Assembly: GCA_022826725.1 (NCBI GenBank)
Contig: JAJDUF010000006.1
Location: 149,519 to 213,518, forward strand
Direction of reading: 5' to 3'
Length of the DNA: 64,000 nt
Origin: Chloroflexota bacterium
GTDB taxonomy: Bacteria > Chloroflexota > UBA11872 > UBA12225 > JAJDUF01
Below the pieces are notes generated by a model. It did not search any database and was not told the DNA's origin. It saw only the letters and a program-made list of their open reading frames with translations. A program made the translations under genes and the position numbers. Numbering within the stretch: position 1 is the stretch's first letter; each line of letters begins with the position of its first letter. Positions 8,913-17,579 of this stretch are shown piece after piece.

Positions 8913-10237
8913 CCGCCCCCATCGCCTCGCAGCTTCGCACTCTGGGACACCTTGAGGTTGCCGAGGCACAGTTGGCGCCCCTCGCCATTGACGGCCGGCG
9001 GCCGGCGTTGGCCCTCAGTCCCGATTCGCCCGACGCGGTTGCCGCCGCCGTGGGGATAGCGGCCGAGCATGGCGCCGCCGTGGCCCCACGCGGGAGCGGG
9101 ACCAAGGTTGACCTGGGCAACCCGCCGCAACGCTACGACGTGGCGCTACGCCTCCATACACTGGATCGGATACTCGAATACGAACCGGCCGACTTGACGG
9201 TGACGGTGCAGGCCGGCGTGCGCCTCAGCGCGGTGCAGCGCCGACTGGCTGCGGACGGTCAATTCTTGGCGCTCGATCCGCCCCACGCCGCGGAGGCCAC
9301 CATCGGCGGCATCCTGGCGACGAACGCGAGCGGCCCCGGCCGGCTGCTGTACGGTAGCGCCCGCGACCTGGTACTGGGGATGCGCTTTGCCACCGCCGAC
9401 GGTGAGTTGGCCAAGACCGGCGGCAAGGTCGTCAAGAACGTCGTCGGCTACGACCTGAACAAGATGCATATCGGCGCGCTCGGCACACTGGGCGTACTGG
9501 TCGAAGTGACCTTCAAGGTGGCGCCGCTGCCCCGCCAAGAGCGGGCGCTGTGGGCACGCTTCGCCGATTTGGCGGAGGCGCACGGCTTCAGCGGGCGGCT
9601 CTATCGGTCCCAGCTTGCACCGCGAGCCGTCGAGCTGCTGGATGCGGCCGCGGCGCGGCAGTGTGCGCTGCCGGGCGATGCGCCGTGGCTGGTGCTCTTC
9701 CATGCCGCCGGCTCACCGGCGACCGTTGCGCGGCAGGTCAGCGACGCCGCGCAGTGGGCGCAGGCCGACGGGGCGACCGACTGTGGACAACTGGACGGCG
9801 ACGCCCATGCGGACCTCTGGACGGCGGTCCGCGCCTTGCCGGGCACATCCGTGCTGGACGGTGTGCGGCTCAAGATCGCTACGCTCCCGACCGAGATCGT
9901 CGCCGTCTGGGAGGTCTTGGAGCGGGCGGCACGGTCGGTCAATGCCTCCCTCACGCGGATAGCTCACGCCGGCAGCGGCATCACCTACGGGCTGTTCGGT
10001 GCCCAGAACGGGCACGGCCTGGACTTGGCTGCCGCCGCGACCATCGTGACGGCCGCGCAGAGCGTCGTGCTGCCCAGCGGGGGCAGCGTCGTGGTCGAAT
10101 CGTGCCCGGTGGCGCTCAAGCGGCATCTCGACGTATGGGGGCCGACGCGCGACGACTTTCCGCTCATGCAGGCGCTCAAGGCCCAGTTCGATCCCCAGGG
10201 ACTCTTCAATCCGGGCCGCTTCCTCGGCCGGCTGTGA
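8909..10237 (+). CDS. glcE: Glycolate oxidase FAD-binding subunit GlcE
   Basis: A 442-residue second FAD subunit of glycolate oxidase. The FAD-binding half carries VAPRGSGTKVDLGN, IGGILATNASGP, KTGGKVVKNVVGYDL and GALGTLGVL, all typical of GlcE. The C-terminus ends FDPQGLFNPGRFLG, the family signature. Its ATG overlaps the glcD stop by four bases (ATGA), implying translational coupling and a fixed D:E ratio. The complex normally also needs GlcF, which is missing here, so GlcF must be encoded elsewhere or an unrelated electron acceptor is used. Confidence 0.93.
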   Translation: MTAPIASQLRTLGHLEVAEAQLAPLAIDGRRPALALSPDSPDAVAAAVGIAAEHGAAVAPRGSGTKVDLGNPPQRYDVALRLHTLDRILEYEPADLTVTVQAGVRLSAVQRRLAADGQFLALDPPHAAEATIGGILATNASGPGRLLYGSARDLVLGMRFATADGELAKTGGKVVKNVVGYDLNKMHIGALGTLGVLVEVTFKVAPLPRQERALWARFADLAEAHGFSGRLYRSQLAPRAVELLDAAAARQCALPGDAPWLVLFHAAGSPATVARQVSDAAQWAQADGATDCGQLDGDAHADLWTAVRALPGTSVLDGVRLKIATLPTEIVAVWEVLERAARSVNASLTRIAHAGSGITYGLFGAQNGHGLDLAAAATIVTAAQSVVLPSGGSVVVESCPVALKRHLDVWGPTRDDFPLMQALKAQFDPQGLFNPGRFLGRL

Positions 10238-10258
10238 CCGCGCGTTGAGGGCAGCGCC

Positions 10259-11338
10259 ATGACGCGGACAGCAAACCCGGTGCCGGCTGCCGGCGATTCG
10301 GACGCTTCGCTGGTACAGGCCCTGCGGACTCTGCCCAAGGTCGAGTTGCATCTGCACCTGGAGGGCACCGTCCGGCCGCGCACGGTGCGGGAGCTTGCCA
10401 CCAAGTACGAGCCGCGGTCGCCGCTTACCGCGCCCGACTGGCACGAGCGGTACTGGACCTTCACGGACCTCGCGGGCTTTGTGGCGCAGATGCGGCAGGT
10501 GTCGCTCACCTGCTTGCGGAACCCGGACGACTACTACCGCCTCGCCGGCGAGTGCTTTGCCGACCTGGCGGCGCAGCACGTGTGCTACGCCGAGGTGATG
10601 TTCGGCTTCCGGGGACCGGAAGCGCCGTACCCCATTCCGTATCCCGATCTGGTCGCCGCAATCGAGCAGGCACGGCTGGAGGCGGAAGCTCGCTCGCCGC
10701 TGCGGATCGGCTTGTTGCCCTCCCTGATACGGACGCAGCCGGACAGCGCCGTACCGCTGGTGCGGCAAGCTCTGGCGGAGCGAGACCGGGGGGCGGCCAT
10801 CGTGGGCATTGACCTGGTCGGAGACGAGGCGGCGGGTCAAGACTTCGCGGCGCTCGCGCCGGCCTTCCGCCTGGCCGGCGCGGCCGGGCTGGGGTTGAGC
10901 GCCCATGCCGGTGAAGCGGCGGGGCCGGAAAGCTGCTGGGGCGCACTCCGCATACTCGGCGCCCGGCGGCTCGGCCACGCCACTCGCGCCGGGGCCGACC
11001 CCGCGCTCATCGCGCAGCTGCGATCCGAGCGGATCACCCTGACGATGTGCCCGACCAGCAATCTCCGCACCGGCGCGGTCTCTACGCTGGCCGACCATCC
11101 GATTCGGGCGTTCTATCGGCAGGGGCTGGCCGTGACGGTCAACTCGGACGATCCCACGCACTTCGGAGCGACGCTGATGGACGAATATCTCCTGCTGGCG
11201 CGGCGGCTGGGCTTCTCGTTCGCCGACTTGCGGCAGTTGACGCTGAATGCGGTCGCGGGTGCCTTTCAGCCGGCCGCCGTACGGGCGACGCTGCGGGCCG
11301 AGGTGGAGCGGGCCTGGTCGGCGGTGCTCCCGGAATAG
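10259..11338 (+). CDS. Adenosine deaminase family protein
   Basis: A 359-residue amidohydrolase of the adenosine deaminase clan. The zinc-binding HLHLEG motif sits near the N-terminus (KVELHLHLEGT). GIDLVGDE, SAHAGEAAGPE (His plus catalytic Glu region), GHATRAG, CPTSN and the C-terminal VNSDDPTHF (zinc Asp pair) follow. All metal and acid-base residues are present, so it is likely active on adenosine or a modified purine such as 6-aminodeoxyfutalosine. It lies 21 bp after glcE, with GAGGG before the start, probably in the same transcript but without an obvious metabolic link to glycolate. Confidence 0.9.
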   Translation: MTRTANPVPAAGDSDASLVQALRTLPKVELHLHLEGTVRPRTVRELATKYEPRSPLTAPDWHERYWTFTDLAGFVAQMRQVSLTCLRNPDDYYRLAGECFADLAAQHVCYAEVMFGFRGPEAPYPIPYPDLVAAIEQARLEAEARSPLRIGLLPSLIRTQPDSAVPLVRQALAERDRGAAIVGIDLVGDEAAGQDFAALAPAFRLAGAAGLGLSAHAGEAAGPESCWGALRILGARRLGHATRAGADPALIAQLRSERITLTMCPTSNLRTGAVSTLADHPIRAFYRQGLAVTVNSDDPTHFGATLMDEYLLLARRLGFSFADLRQLTLNAVAGAFQPAAVRATLRAEVERAWSAVLPE

Positions 11339-11399
11339 CCTCCCTGACTGTGGTAGGTAAGCCGGCTGACAGGGGTTAGGGAGGGACCGAGGTGGTACC

Positions 11400-11442
11400 G
11401 GCCCCCCCTATGGCCCCCCCCCGCACAGTGGGGGGACGGGCC
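11400..11442. repeat. Dispersed palindromic repeat family R2 (copy 1)
   Basis: CCCCCCTATGG-CCCCCC followed by a short spacer and GGGGGGAC, able to fold as a G/C hairpin. It lies in the gap after the deaminase gene. Similar units occur near 12892, 30975, 33259, 36270 and 61000. Confidence 0.75.
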
Positions 11443-11516
11443 TAGCCGCCGCCACACTGGCAATGATGCGGTGCATGGCTCGCCTCTACGCTATATCCCA
11501 GCGCGTCTCATCCCCC

Positions 11517-12155
11517 CTACCGCTGGCGCGCGTAGTAGATCGCCCCTTCTTCAAACGACACCCACACAACCTCGTAACTCTCGACCACTACCTCTTCCGG
11601 CCCATCCATGTAGCTGCTCCGCTCGAAGCTCAACGGGACACCCGTCTCGGCGTGAAAGCGCGTCACCTGGCGCTCGCCCGGCAGCTCGATAGCCACGACC
11701 ACCTGCCGGCCATCCGGCTCGCGCACCACCAGGCCGCCGACTGCCAAGGCCCGGTCAGAGAACTCCGCCTCGGTCACTAACCAGTCCCCCGGAGTGATAA
11801 GCCCAACCCGCGGCTGTGGCTCGACCAGTACGATCTTGCAGTCCACCCGGCGGTACAGACTCCCATGAGTAAGCTAGACCTCATGCTGCCAACCACCCAG
11901 CCGCTCATCACCACGCTGCTGCAGCGTCTCATCCCAGTTACAGTCGTCTCGGTATTCGAACCTGTAGCGGCTGAACACCCCATCGCGCACAACCTCGCGC
12001 TCCATAATGAACGGCGGAAAGCGCGGCGGGGGGTGTAAGGCTTCGGCAACCACCGGTACCAGGAGGATCACCAGCCAGAGCGCCAGGACAACGCCCAGCG
12101 CAATGACCTGGGTGCGACCGAGACCTTGCCAGTGCTGCTGTCGTAGCGTTCGCAT
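11517..12155 (-). pseudogene. Single membrane-anchored protein gene interrupted by an in-frame amber codon
   Basis: Two open stretches share one frame: 12155-11877 (93 residues, membrane helix at about 17-38) and 11873-11517. They are separated only by TAG at 11876-11874. Without the stop the product would be about 210 residues: a signal anchor followed by a mainly beta region with many acidic and aromatic residues. A separate start for the second part would have to be GTG at 11846, which has no ribosome-binding sequence, whereas the codons between the stop and that GTG read as ordinary protein. I therefore favour one gene broken by a nonsense change, or a sequencing error. No family was recognised. 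Confidence 0.55.
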
Positions 12156-12248
12156 GATGCTCCCCTCACTCTCATGCCACCGCTAAAGCCCCCTCCCCGG
12201 TCTATACAGGTATGGAGAGGGGGGCTGCGCGGATGGCGTGCCAAGCGG

Positions 12249-12713
12249 CTACCGCTGCGTCGCGGCGTATTGCTCGGCTGCGGCCTTAGTCGGGAAGATC
12301 GGATGATCGCCTGGGTCTCGGTGCCGAGGATCGGCCACATCGTCGTTGATGTGGGTATGTATCCCACTATCGGCAGTGAAGGTGGTCGTTACCCCTGGAC
12401 GCTCGACCCACATGACAGGATACTCACCCCGCTCGATCTTGGTTTTGATATGCGCGGGGAGTTCCTGTACCTCATCCTCTGGAACATCAACCGGGACCTG
12501 TTCGATGTAGGTCCACCCGATAATCGTGCCCGTGTTATCCCGAATGGGAACTACGTCGGGTAGCTTCGACGGATCACCGAGCCAGGGCGGGCGCGGGGCG
12601 AAGTTGCCCGGTGCCTGCCCGCTGAGTACGAACCATGACGCGGTGGCCGCAAGGCCGACCAGCACCACCATTAGGATCAATCGCCAGCGATTACCAGCCG
12701 GTTTCACGGTCAT
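12249..12713 (-). CDS. Membrane-anchored hypothetical protein
   Basis: A 154-residue protein with an N-terminal hydrophobic helix (LILMVVLVGLAATASWFVL) and a predicted extracytoplasmic domain rich in charged and His residues (IHTHINDDVADPRHRDPGDHP). The frame is open to 12764, but the ATG at 12713 is preceded by a strong AGGAGG, so I start there. No family recognised. It is the gene immediately downstream of the phased CCCTAG repeats at 12795-12851. It could form an operon with the amber-interrupted gene that follows (gap about 93 bp). The His/Asp-rich tail might bind metal, but this is only a guess. Confidence 0.65.
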   Translation of the reverse strand: MTVKPAGNRWRLILMVVLVGLAATASWFVLSGQAPGNFAPRPPWLGDPSKLPDVVPIRDNTGTIIGWTYIEQVPVDVPEDEVQELPAHIKTKIERGEYPVMWVERPGVTTTFTADSGIHTHINDDVADPRHRDPGDHPIFPTKAAAEQYAATQR

Positions 12714-12794
12714 CGTTGACCTCCTCTCGGCGCTGACAGCGATTGCTCCGGTCACATACCCCATTGTATGCCGCTTGGGTGGCCAAGGTCCTAT

Positions 12795-12851
12795 GGAAAA
12801 CCCTAGTCTTTCCCTAGGAAATCCCTAGTTTTCGATTAAGGAAAACCCTAA
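12795..12851 (-). promoter_or_regulatory. Phased CCCTAG direct repeats, candidate operator
   Basis: CCCTAG starts at 12801, 12812 and 12823, exactly 11 bp apart. A fourth near copy, CCCTAA, lies at 12846, 23 bp further on. The outer two sit in an identical 11-mer GGAAAACCCTA (12795 and 12840). Direct repeats one helical turn apart are the usual target layout of OmpR/PhoB-type response regulators. The array lies about 80 bp upstream of the ATG at 12713. Confidence 0.5.
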
Positions 12852-12891
12852 GGTGTCGTCCCGTAGAGCGCCGGGAGTTGGGAGGAGGGTG

Positions 12892-12932
12892 CTGTCCCCC
12901 CTACGGTCGCCCCGCTGCGGCGGGGGGACGGG
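12892..12932. repeat. Dispersed palindromic repeat family R2 (copy 2)
   Basis: CCCCCCTACGGTCGCCCC-type arm, GCTGCGG spacer, GGGGGGACGGG arm; lies between two minus-strand genes. Confidence 0.7.
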
Positions 12933-12975
12933 TGTTGCCGCGACCGGTGGGGTGGAGGAGGGCAAGGGTGGGGAG

Positions 12976-13353
12976 CTACGACCCCAGGAGCGCCGCGCCG
13001 GGCGGCTGACCATTGGTGCTGCGCCACAGATTGGTGAGCCAGCGGCGTGCCCGGAAGAGGACCAAGCCGGTGGTTGGTAGCGCAAACACGACGTAGATAA
13101 TCAGCTCCAGCCCTTGGGCCTCATTCCAAGGCGACACGAGGTCGGCCCCGGTCTGCCAGATGGCGAACGACGCCAAGAGGATCAGCAGATACTTCAGGGC
13201 GGCGTACCACGGCGCCCGGCCGCGGAGCAGGCCCACGCTGGCGAGGATCGTGCCGAGCAGGCCGCCGCCGATGCCGGCGAGGAGCAGCGGTGTTGCCAGC
13301 CCCCAGAGTGGGTAGACCAGGACGAGTGTGGGCAGCGATCCTAAGTTGAACAC
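12976..13353 (-). CDS. Small four-helix membrane protein, function unknown
   Basis: A 125-residue protein with about four hydrophobic helices (residues 8-20, 24-42, 48-66, 78-100) and a basic C-terminus. A Gly-rich second helix (GIGGGLLGTILASVG) is the only notable feature. No family recognised. It is divergent from the cytochrome oxidase operon and faces away from it, so a shared control region in the 380-bp gap is possible. Confidence 0.6.
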   Translation of the reverse strand: MFNLGSLPTLVLVYPLWGLATPLLLAGIGGGLLGTILASVGLLRGRAPWYAALKYLLILLASFAIWQTGADLVSPWNEAQGLELIIYVVFALPTTGLVLFRARRWLTNLWRSTNGQPPGAALLGS

Positions 13354-13737
13354 CTACTTACATCCTCACCCGGCCGCTCGTCTACCGTAGCCCTACCTAG
13401 CCCGCTCTTGCCTTGTGCTCCGTACTCCGTGTACGTTTCTGCGGTGATGATAGAGGATTTGGCCGCTATGGTGCATCGGCCGGCCGGATTCTCCGGTGCG
13501 CTGCTCCCGCAGATCCGACGTGGAGTCGTTCCGGTGAAGCAGCGTATCATGCTAGACTTGTGAACGGATTCACAAGCGTTGACGGGGTGGCGAGACACAT
13601 GTTAGCATCGCCGGAGCACTTGACGAATGAGCCGCGAGGGTTGAGCAGCGCGCACTCACGGATGGAGCGACCCCGCGTTTCCCTGCTCTGCCGCTTCCGG
13701 CTTGCCGGGGCACCCGGCGAGTCAACTCTATGGGAAA
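13354..13737. other. Intergenic control region upstream of the cytochrome oxidase operon
   Basis: 384 bp between divergent genes with no convincing coding frame. A sigma-70-like element can be read at 13579 (TTGACG) with TAGCAT at 13603, 18 bp apart, on the plus strand. No clear operator palindrome seen. Confidence 0.35.
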
Positions 13738-14775
13738 ATGACGACTAGCATGACGACTGTTCGTGGCAGCTCCTATGTACGAACCGCGCTCTTGGCCGTG
13801 GTGCTCCCAGGGTTACTTCTCGTGGGGGGCTGTGCGCCCGACCTGCCCCAAACGACCCTTGTCACCAACGGCCCGAACGCCCGGCTGATCAATGATCTGT
13901 TCGGCCCGATCTTCTGGATGGCCACGGGTGTTTTCGTGGTCGTTGAGGGCCTGCTGCTCTATGCCGTCTTCCGCTACCGCCGGCGGGCCGGTGACGACCG
14001 CATACCGGCACAGACGCATGGGAACACGCCCTTGGAGATTGGCTGGACGATTGTTCCGACGATCCTGGTGATCGTCATTGTGGCCATGACCTTCAACACC
14101 CAGCGGGAGTTGGGCGCGGCCGGTGAGGCTCCTACTATGAGGATCGAGGTGATCGGTCACCAATGGTGGTGGGAGTTCCGCTATCCGGACGAGGGGATCG
14201 TGACCGCCAACGAGCTACACATTCCCGTTGGCGAGGTCGTGGCGCTGGATGTCTCGTCGGTGGACGTAATCCACAGTTTCTGGGTACCCAGGCTGGCGGG
14301 GAAGGTGGATGCCGTGCCCGGTCACATCAACGAGATGTGGCTGCGAGCCGACCAGGCGGGTATCTATTTCGGTCAGTGCGCCGAGTTGTGTGGTATCCAG
14401 CACGCGCTGATGCGCTTCCGGGTCATCGCCCAGTCGCCGGCCGACTACGCGGCTTGGGTCGCGCAGCAAAAGACCGTGCCCGGCGAGCCGGAGACTGAGT
14501 TGGAGCAGCGCGGCGCGGAGGTGTTTGCGACCGGGGCGTGCATCGGCTGTCACGTGATCGAGGGCACCCCGGGCACCGGTGTAACCGGACCGAACCTCAC
14601 GCACTTCGGCAGTCGGACGACGCTTGGGGCCGGAATACTCAAGAACACGCCGGGCAACCTCTACAAGTGGCTCATTGATACGCAGAGCGTGAAGCGGGGC
14701 AACCTGATGCCCAACGTGGAAATGACTGACGAGGACGCCCGCGCGCTCGTCGCCTACCTGCACAGCTTGAAGTAG
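13738..14775 (+). CDS. ctaC: Cytochrome c oxidase subunit II with fused cytochrome c (caa3 type)
   Basis: A 345-residue CuA subunit. A lipoprotein signal (LLLVGGC, Cys32) and two membrane helices precede the cupredoxin domain. The CuA ligands are visible: His179 in VIHSFW, Cys214 and Cys218 in CAELCG, His222, Met225. A C-terminal cytochrome c domain carries CIGCH (268-272) and a distal Met in NLMPNVEM, making this the caa3 type that accepts electrons without a soluble cytochrome. I start at ATG 13738 because the signal begins there; the frame opens at 13702. It is the first gene of the ctaCDEFG operon. Confidence 0.95.
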   Translation: MTTSMTTVRGSSYVRTALLAVVLPGLLLVGGCAPDLPQTTLVTNGPNARLINDLFGPIFWMATGVFVVVEGLLLYAVFRYRRRAGDDRIPAQTHGNTPLEIGWTIVPTILVIVIVAMTFNTQRELGAAGEAPTMRIEVIGHQWWWEFRYPDEGIVTANELHIPVGEVVALDVSSVDVIHSFWVPRLAGKVDAVPGHINEMWLRADQAGIYFGQCAELCGIQHALMRFRVIAQSPADYAAWVAQQKTVPGEPETELEQRGAEVFATGACIGCHVIEGTPGTGVTGPNLTHFGSRTTLGAGILKNTPGNLYKWLIDTQSVKRGNLMPNVEMTDEDARALVAYLHSLK

Positions 14776-14861
14776 CGATACTAGCGATACTGCTGGGACT
14801 ACACGAACCGAGCGTAAGCGCCGGTAGTGTGGGTCTGGTATTCAGGAGATGTGGCGATGCC

Positions 14862-14900
14862 GGAGTTGCACGATCCTATGGAAATCGGTGGTGCAACTCC
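14862..14900 (+). promoter_or_regulatory. Intercistronic hairpin between ctaC and ctaD
   Basis: Perfect 10-bp inverted repeat (GGAGTTGCAC at 14862-14871, GTGCAACTCC at 14891-14900) with a 19-base loop and no U-tract. It ends 12 bases before the ctaD GGAGG site, so it may act in mRNA processing or differential stability rather than as a terminator. Confidence 0.5.
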
Positions 14901-14922
14901 AGCCCGCCATCGGAGGTAGCTG

Positions 14923-16878
14923 ATGGTAACAACGGCAGCCGCTCCACCAGTCCAGGCGCCGGAGCAGGTCGAAGCTGCACCGGCAGCCATGCCGGGCTGG
15001 ATGAGTTGGCTTACGACGGTTGACCACAAGCGCATCGGCATTCTGTATACCGTCACGGGGGTGCTCTTCTTCTTTGTCGGGGGGATCGAAGCGCTCTTCA
15101 TGCGGACGCAGCTTGCCCTGCCGGCGAATACGGTCCTCGGTGGTGACTGGTTCAACCAGATTCTCACCATGCACGGCACCACGATGGTATTCATGGCGGT
15201 CATGCCGATCAACGTCGGGTTGGGCAACTACATCATCCCCATCATGCTCGGCGCACACGACATGGCGTATCCGCGCCTCAATGCCATGAGCTACTGGCTG
15301 TTCCTGTTCGGCAGCCTGCTGATGATGGGCAGTTTCCTCAGCGGCGGCGCACCCGACGCCGGCTGGTTCGGCTATGCACCGCTGACCGCCTCCCAGTACG
15401 CGACGACGAGCGGGGTTGACTTCTGGGTGCTGGGTCTGCTCATCCTGGGCGTCGGGTCCATGGCCGGTGCCTTCAACTTCATCGTCACCATTGTCAAGCT
15501 GCGAGCACCGGGGTTGACGTTCAACCGGATGCCGATGTTCGTATGGATGACGTTAATTACGTCGTTCCTCGTGATCTTCGCTTTCCCGAGCATCACCGCC
15601 GCGCTGATCCTGCTGATGTTCGACCGCTACATCGGCACGAGCTTCTATATGGTCGAGCAAGGCGGCGATCCTTTGCTCTGGCAGCATCTGTTCTGGTTCT
15701 TCGGGCATCCCGAGGTCTACATCATGATTCTGCCGCCCATGGGGATCATCTCGGACATTCTGCCCACGTTCTCGCGCAAGCCGCTGTTCGGGTACCCAGT
15801 TGTCGTGTACTCCGGCGTGGCCATCGGCTTCCTGGGCTTCAGCGTGTGGGCACATCACATGTTCGCGGTTGGCATGGGGCCAATCGCCAATGCCGCGTTC
15901 GCCACGACCAGCATGTTCATCGCCGTGCCTACCGGGGTGAAGATATTCAACTGGATTGCCACGATGTGGGGAGGGGCCCTGCGGCTCACCTCCGCCATGC
16001 TCTTTGCCATCGGGTTCGTCGCGATGTTCATCATCGGCGGCATCAGCGGGATAGCCCTCGCCGCGCCACCATTGGACTTCCAGGCCACGGACACCTACTT
16101 TGTCGTGGCCCACTTCCACTACGTGCTGTTCGGCGGCAGCATCTTCGGGATTTTCGCCGGCGTCTACTACTGGTATCCGAAGATGTTCGGGCGCATACTC
16201 AGCGAGCGGCTCGGCAAGTGGCATTTCTGGATCATGATGCTCGGCTTCAATATCACCTTCTTCCCGCAGCACTATCTCGGGCTGGCCGGGATGCCGCGCC
16301 GGGTGTACACCTATCCGACGGGCATGGGCTTCGACGACTGGAACATGGTCTCTACCGTTGGTGCCTATCTGCTGGGTAGCTCGTTCCTGCTGTTTATTTG
16401 GAACGTGATTGTGACCTCCCGCCGCGGCCAGCGGGCGTCGGCCGATCCATGGCAGGGCTATAGCCTGGAGTGGGCCACGTCCTCACCGCCCACGGACCAC
16501 AACTTCGTCGTCGTCCCGACGGTACATAGCCGTCACCCGATGTGGGATCAGCGTAATCTCGTCGCCGTCGTTGCCGGCCGCGGTGGAGACGGCAGCCTCA
16601 TGGAGGCGAACGGCGACGGTCACGGCAACGGGCGCGGCAACGGCGAGTCGGCAGCACACGGGGCGATGACCGAAGCGGGCACTCACGCGGTCGAGGAGCA
16701 CCATGGCGGTGCCCACGAGCTTAATCTGCCCGGACCGACCGCGTTTCCGATCATCCTCGCGTTGGGCGTTACCCTGATGGGTGCGGGGCTGATCTATCAT
16801 ATCCTGCTCAGTATTGTCGGATTGGCGTTCTTCTTGGTAGGTCTGATCGGCTTCATCTGGCGGACGACCCAGGACTAA
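14923..16878 (+). CDS. ctaD: Cytochrome c oxidase subunit I with C-terminal extension
   Basis: The catalytic heme-copper subunit, 651 residues. Ligands visible: His84 (low-spin heme), His262 and Tyr266 of the HPEVY cross-linked CuB site, His311/His312 (CuB), His397 and His399 (hemes a3 and a) in VAHFHY. Twelve or so membrane helices fill residues 35-540. The tail is unusual: a Gly/Asn/His-rich linker (GDGHGNGRGNGES) is followed by two extra membrane helices at about 600-645. That segment resembles a fused small-subunit or subunit-III-like helical piece. GGAGG sits 7 bases before the ATG. Function: reduces O2 to water and pumps protons. Confidence 0.97.
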   Translation: MVTTAAAPPVQAPEQVEAAPAAMPGWMSWLTTVDHKRIGILYTVTGVLFFFVGGIEALFMRTQLALPANTVLGGDWFNQILTMHGTTMVFMAVMPINVGLGNYIIPIMLGAHDMAYPRLNAMSYWLFLFGSLLMMGSFLSGGAPDAGWFGYAPLTASQYATTSGVDFWVLGLLILGVGSMAGAFNFIVTIVKLRAPGLTFNRMPMFVWMTLITSFLVIFAFPSITAALILLMFDRYIGTSFYMVEQGGDPLLWQHLFWFFGHPEVYIMILPPMGIISDILPTFSRKPLFGYPVVVYSGVAIGFLGFSVWAHHMFAVGMGPIANAAFATTSMFIAVPTGVKIFNWIATMWGGALRLTSAMLFAIGFVAMFIIGGISGIALAAPPLDFQATDTYFVVAHFHYVLFGGSIFGIFAGVYYWYPKMFGRILSERLGKWHFWIMMLGFNITFFPQHYLGLAGMPRRVYTYPTGMGFDDWNMVSTVGAYLLGSSFLLFIWNVIVTSRRGQRASADPWQGYSLEWATSSPPTDHNFVVVPTVHSRHPMWDQRNLVAVVAGRGGDGSLMEANGDGHGNGRGNGESAAHGAMTEAGTHAVEEHHGGAHELNLPGPTAFPIILALGVTLMGAGLIYHILLSIVGLAFFLVGLIGFIWRTTQD

Positions 16879-16967
16879 GCGAGATTACGAGATTGCTCCC
16901 ACCCCCGGTCCGGCTCCGCTGTGACGGGAGAGGGCGTGGATGGGAGCTATAACGGGGAGCGAGGTAC

Positions 16968-17528
16968 ATGGAAGAGGCGGTTGCACGTCTCGATAATCGC
17001 AAGCTCGGGGTCTGGGCCTTCATCGGCTCGGAATCGCTGTTTTTCGCCGCCCTGATCGGCATGTACATGGTGTATCGGGGCCGCACCGGGCCGCCGGCCC
17101 ACGAGGCGCTCGACATCAACTTCACGGCCGCCCTGGCCTTCATCCTGCTGATGAGCAGCTTGACCATGGTCCTGGCACTGAAGGCCATCCGTGAAGGCAA
17201 TCAGGGCGGACTGCGTTTCTGGCTCGGGGCGACCATCTTCCTGGGGCTGTGCTTCCTGGGTGGGCAGGTGTACGAGTTCTATGAGTTGGTACACCATGAG
17301 CACGTGACCATCACGAACAGCCTCTTTGGGGCAAGCTTCTTTACGCTCACCGGCTTTCACGGCACCCACGTCGGGGTCGGCGTGATCTGGCTCGGTGCGG
17401 TACTGTTCAGAGCCTACAAGGGCGGGTTTACGCCGCAGAACTACATCGCCGTGGAGATTGCCGGTCTCTACTGGCACTTTGTAGACTTGGTGTGGGTGGT
17501 GATCTTCACGCTGATCTACCTGATCTAG
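16968..17528 (+). CDS. ctaE: Cytochrome c oxidase subunit III
   Basis: A 186-residue, five-helix subunit III, the short bacterial form without the first two helices of mitochondrial COX3. Family motifs are GVWAFIGSESLFFAALIG, GGQVYEFYELVHHE, FFTLTGFHGTHVGVGV (with the conserved His-Gly-His region) and a C-terminal YWHFVDLVWV. It stabilises the catalytic core. It lies 89 bp after ctaD and is followed by ctaF after 51 bp, in the same operon. Confidence 0.95.
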   Translation: MEEAVARLDNRKLGVWAFIGSESLFFAALIGMYMVYRGRTGPPAHEALDINFTAALAFILLMSSLTMVLALKAIREGNQGGLRFWLGATIFLGLCFLGGQVYEFYELVHHEHVTITNSLFGASFFTLTGFHGTHVGVGVIWLGAVLFRAYKGGFTPQNYIAVEIAGLYWHFVDLVWVVIFTLIYLI

Positions 17529-17579
17529 CCGGGCAAGCCTTTCGGCCGATGCAGAGAGTTGCAACGCGGAGTGAAGACA

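Noticed and set aside
9713..11161. 482-residue antisense frame across glcE and the deaminase gene
   Set aside because: The plus strand carries recognised enzymes in both parts; the antisense text is Arg/Gly/Gln-rich and has no ribosome-binding site.
11874..11876. Pyrrolysine or other TAG recoding
   Set aside because: TAG is used as an ordinary stop after several genes here (ctaC, cupredoxin, ctaA-ctaB, sco), and no context signal was seen.
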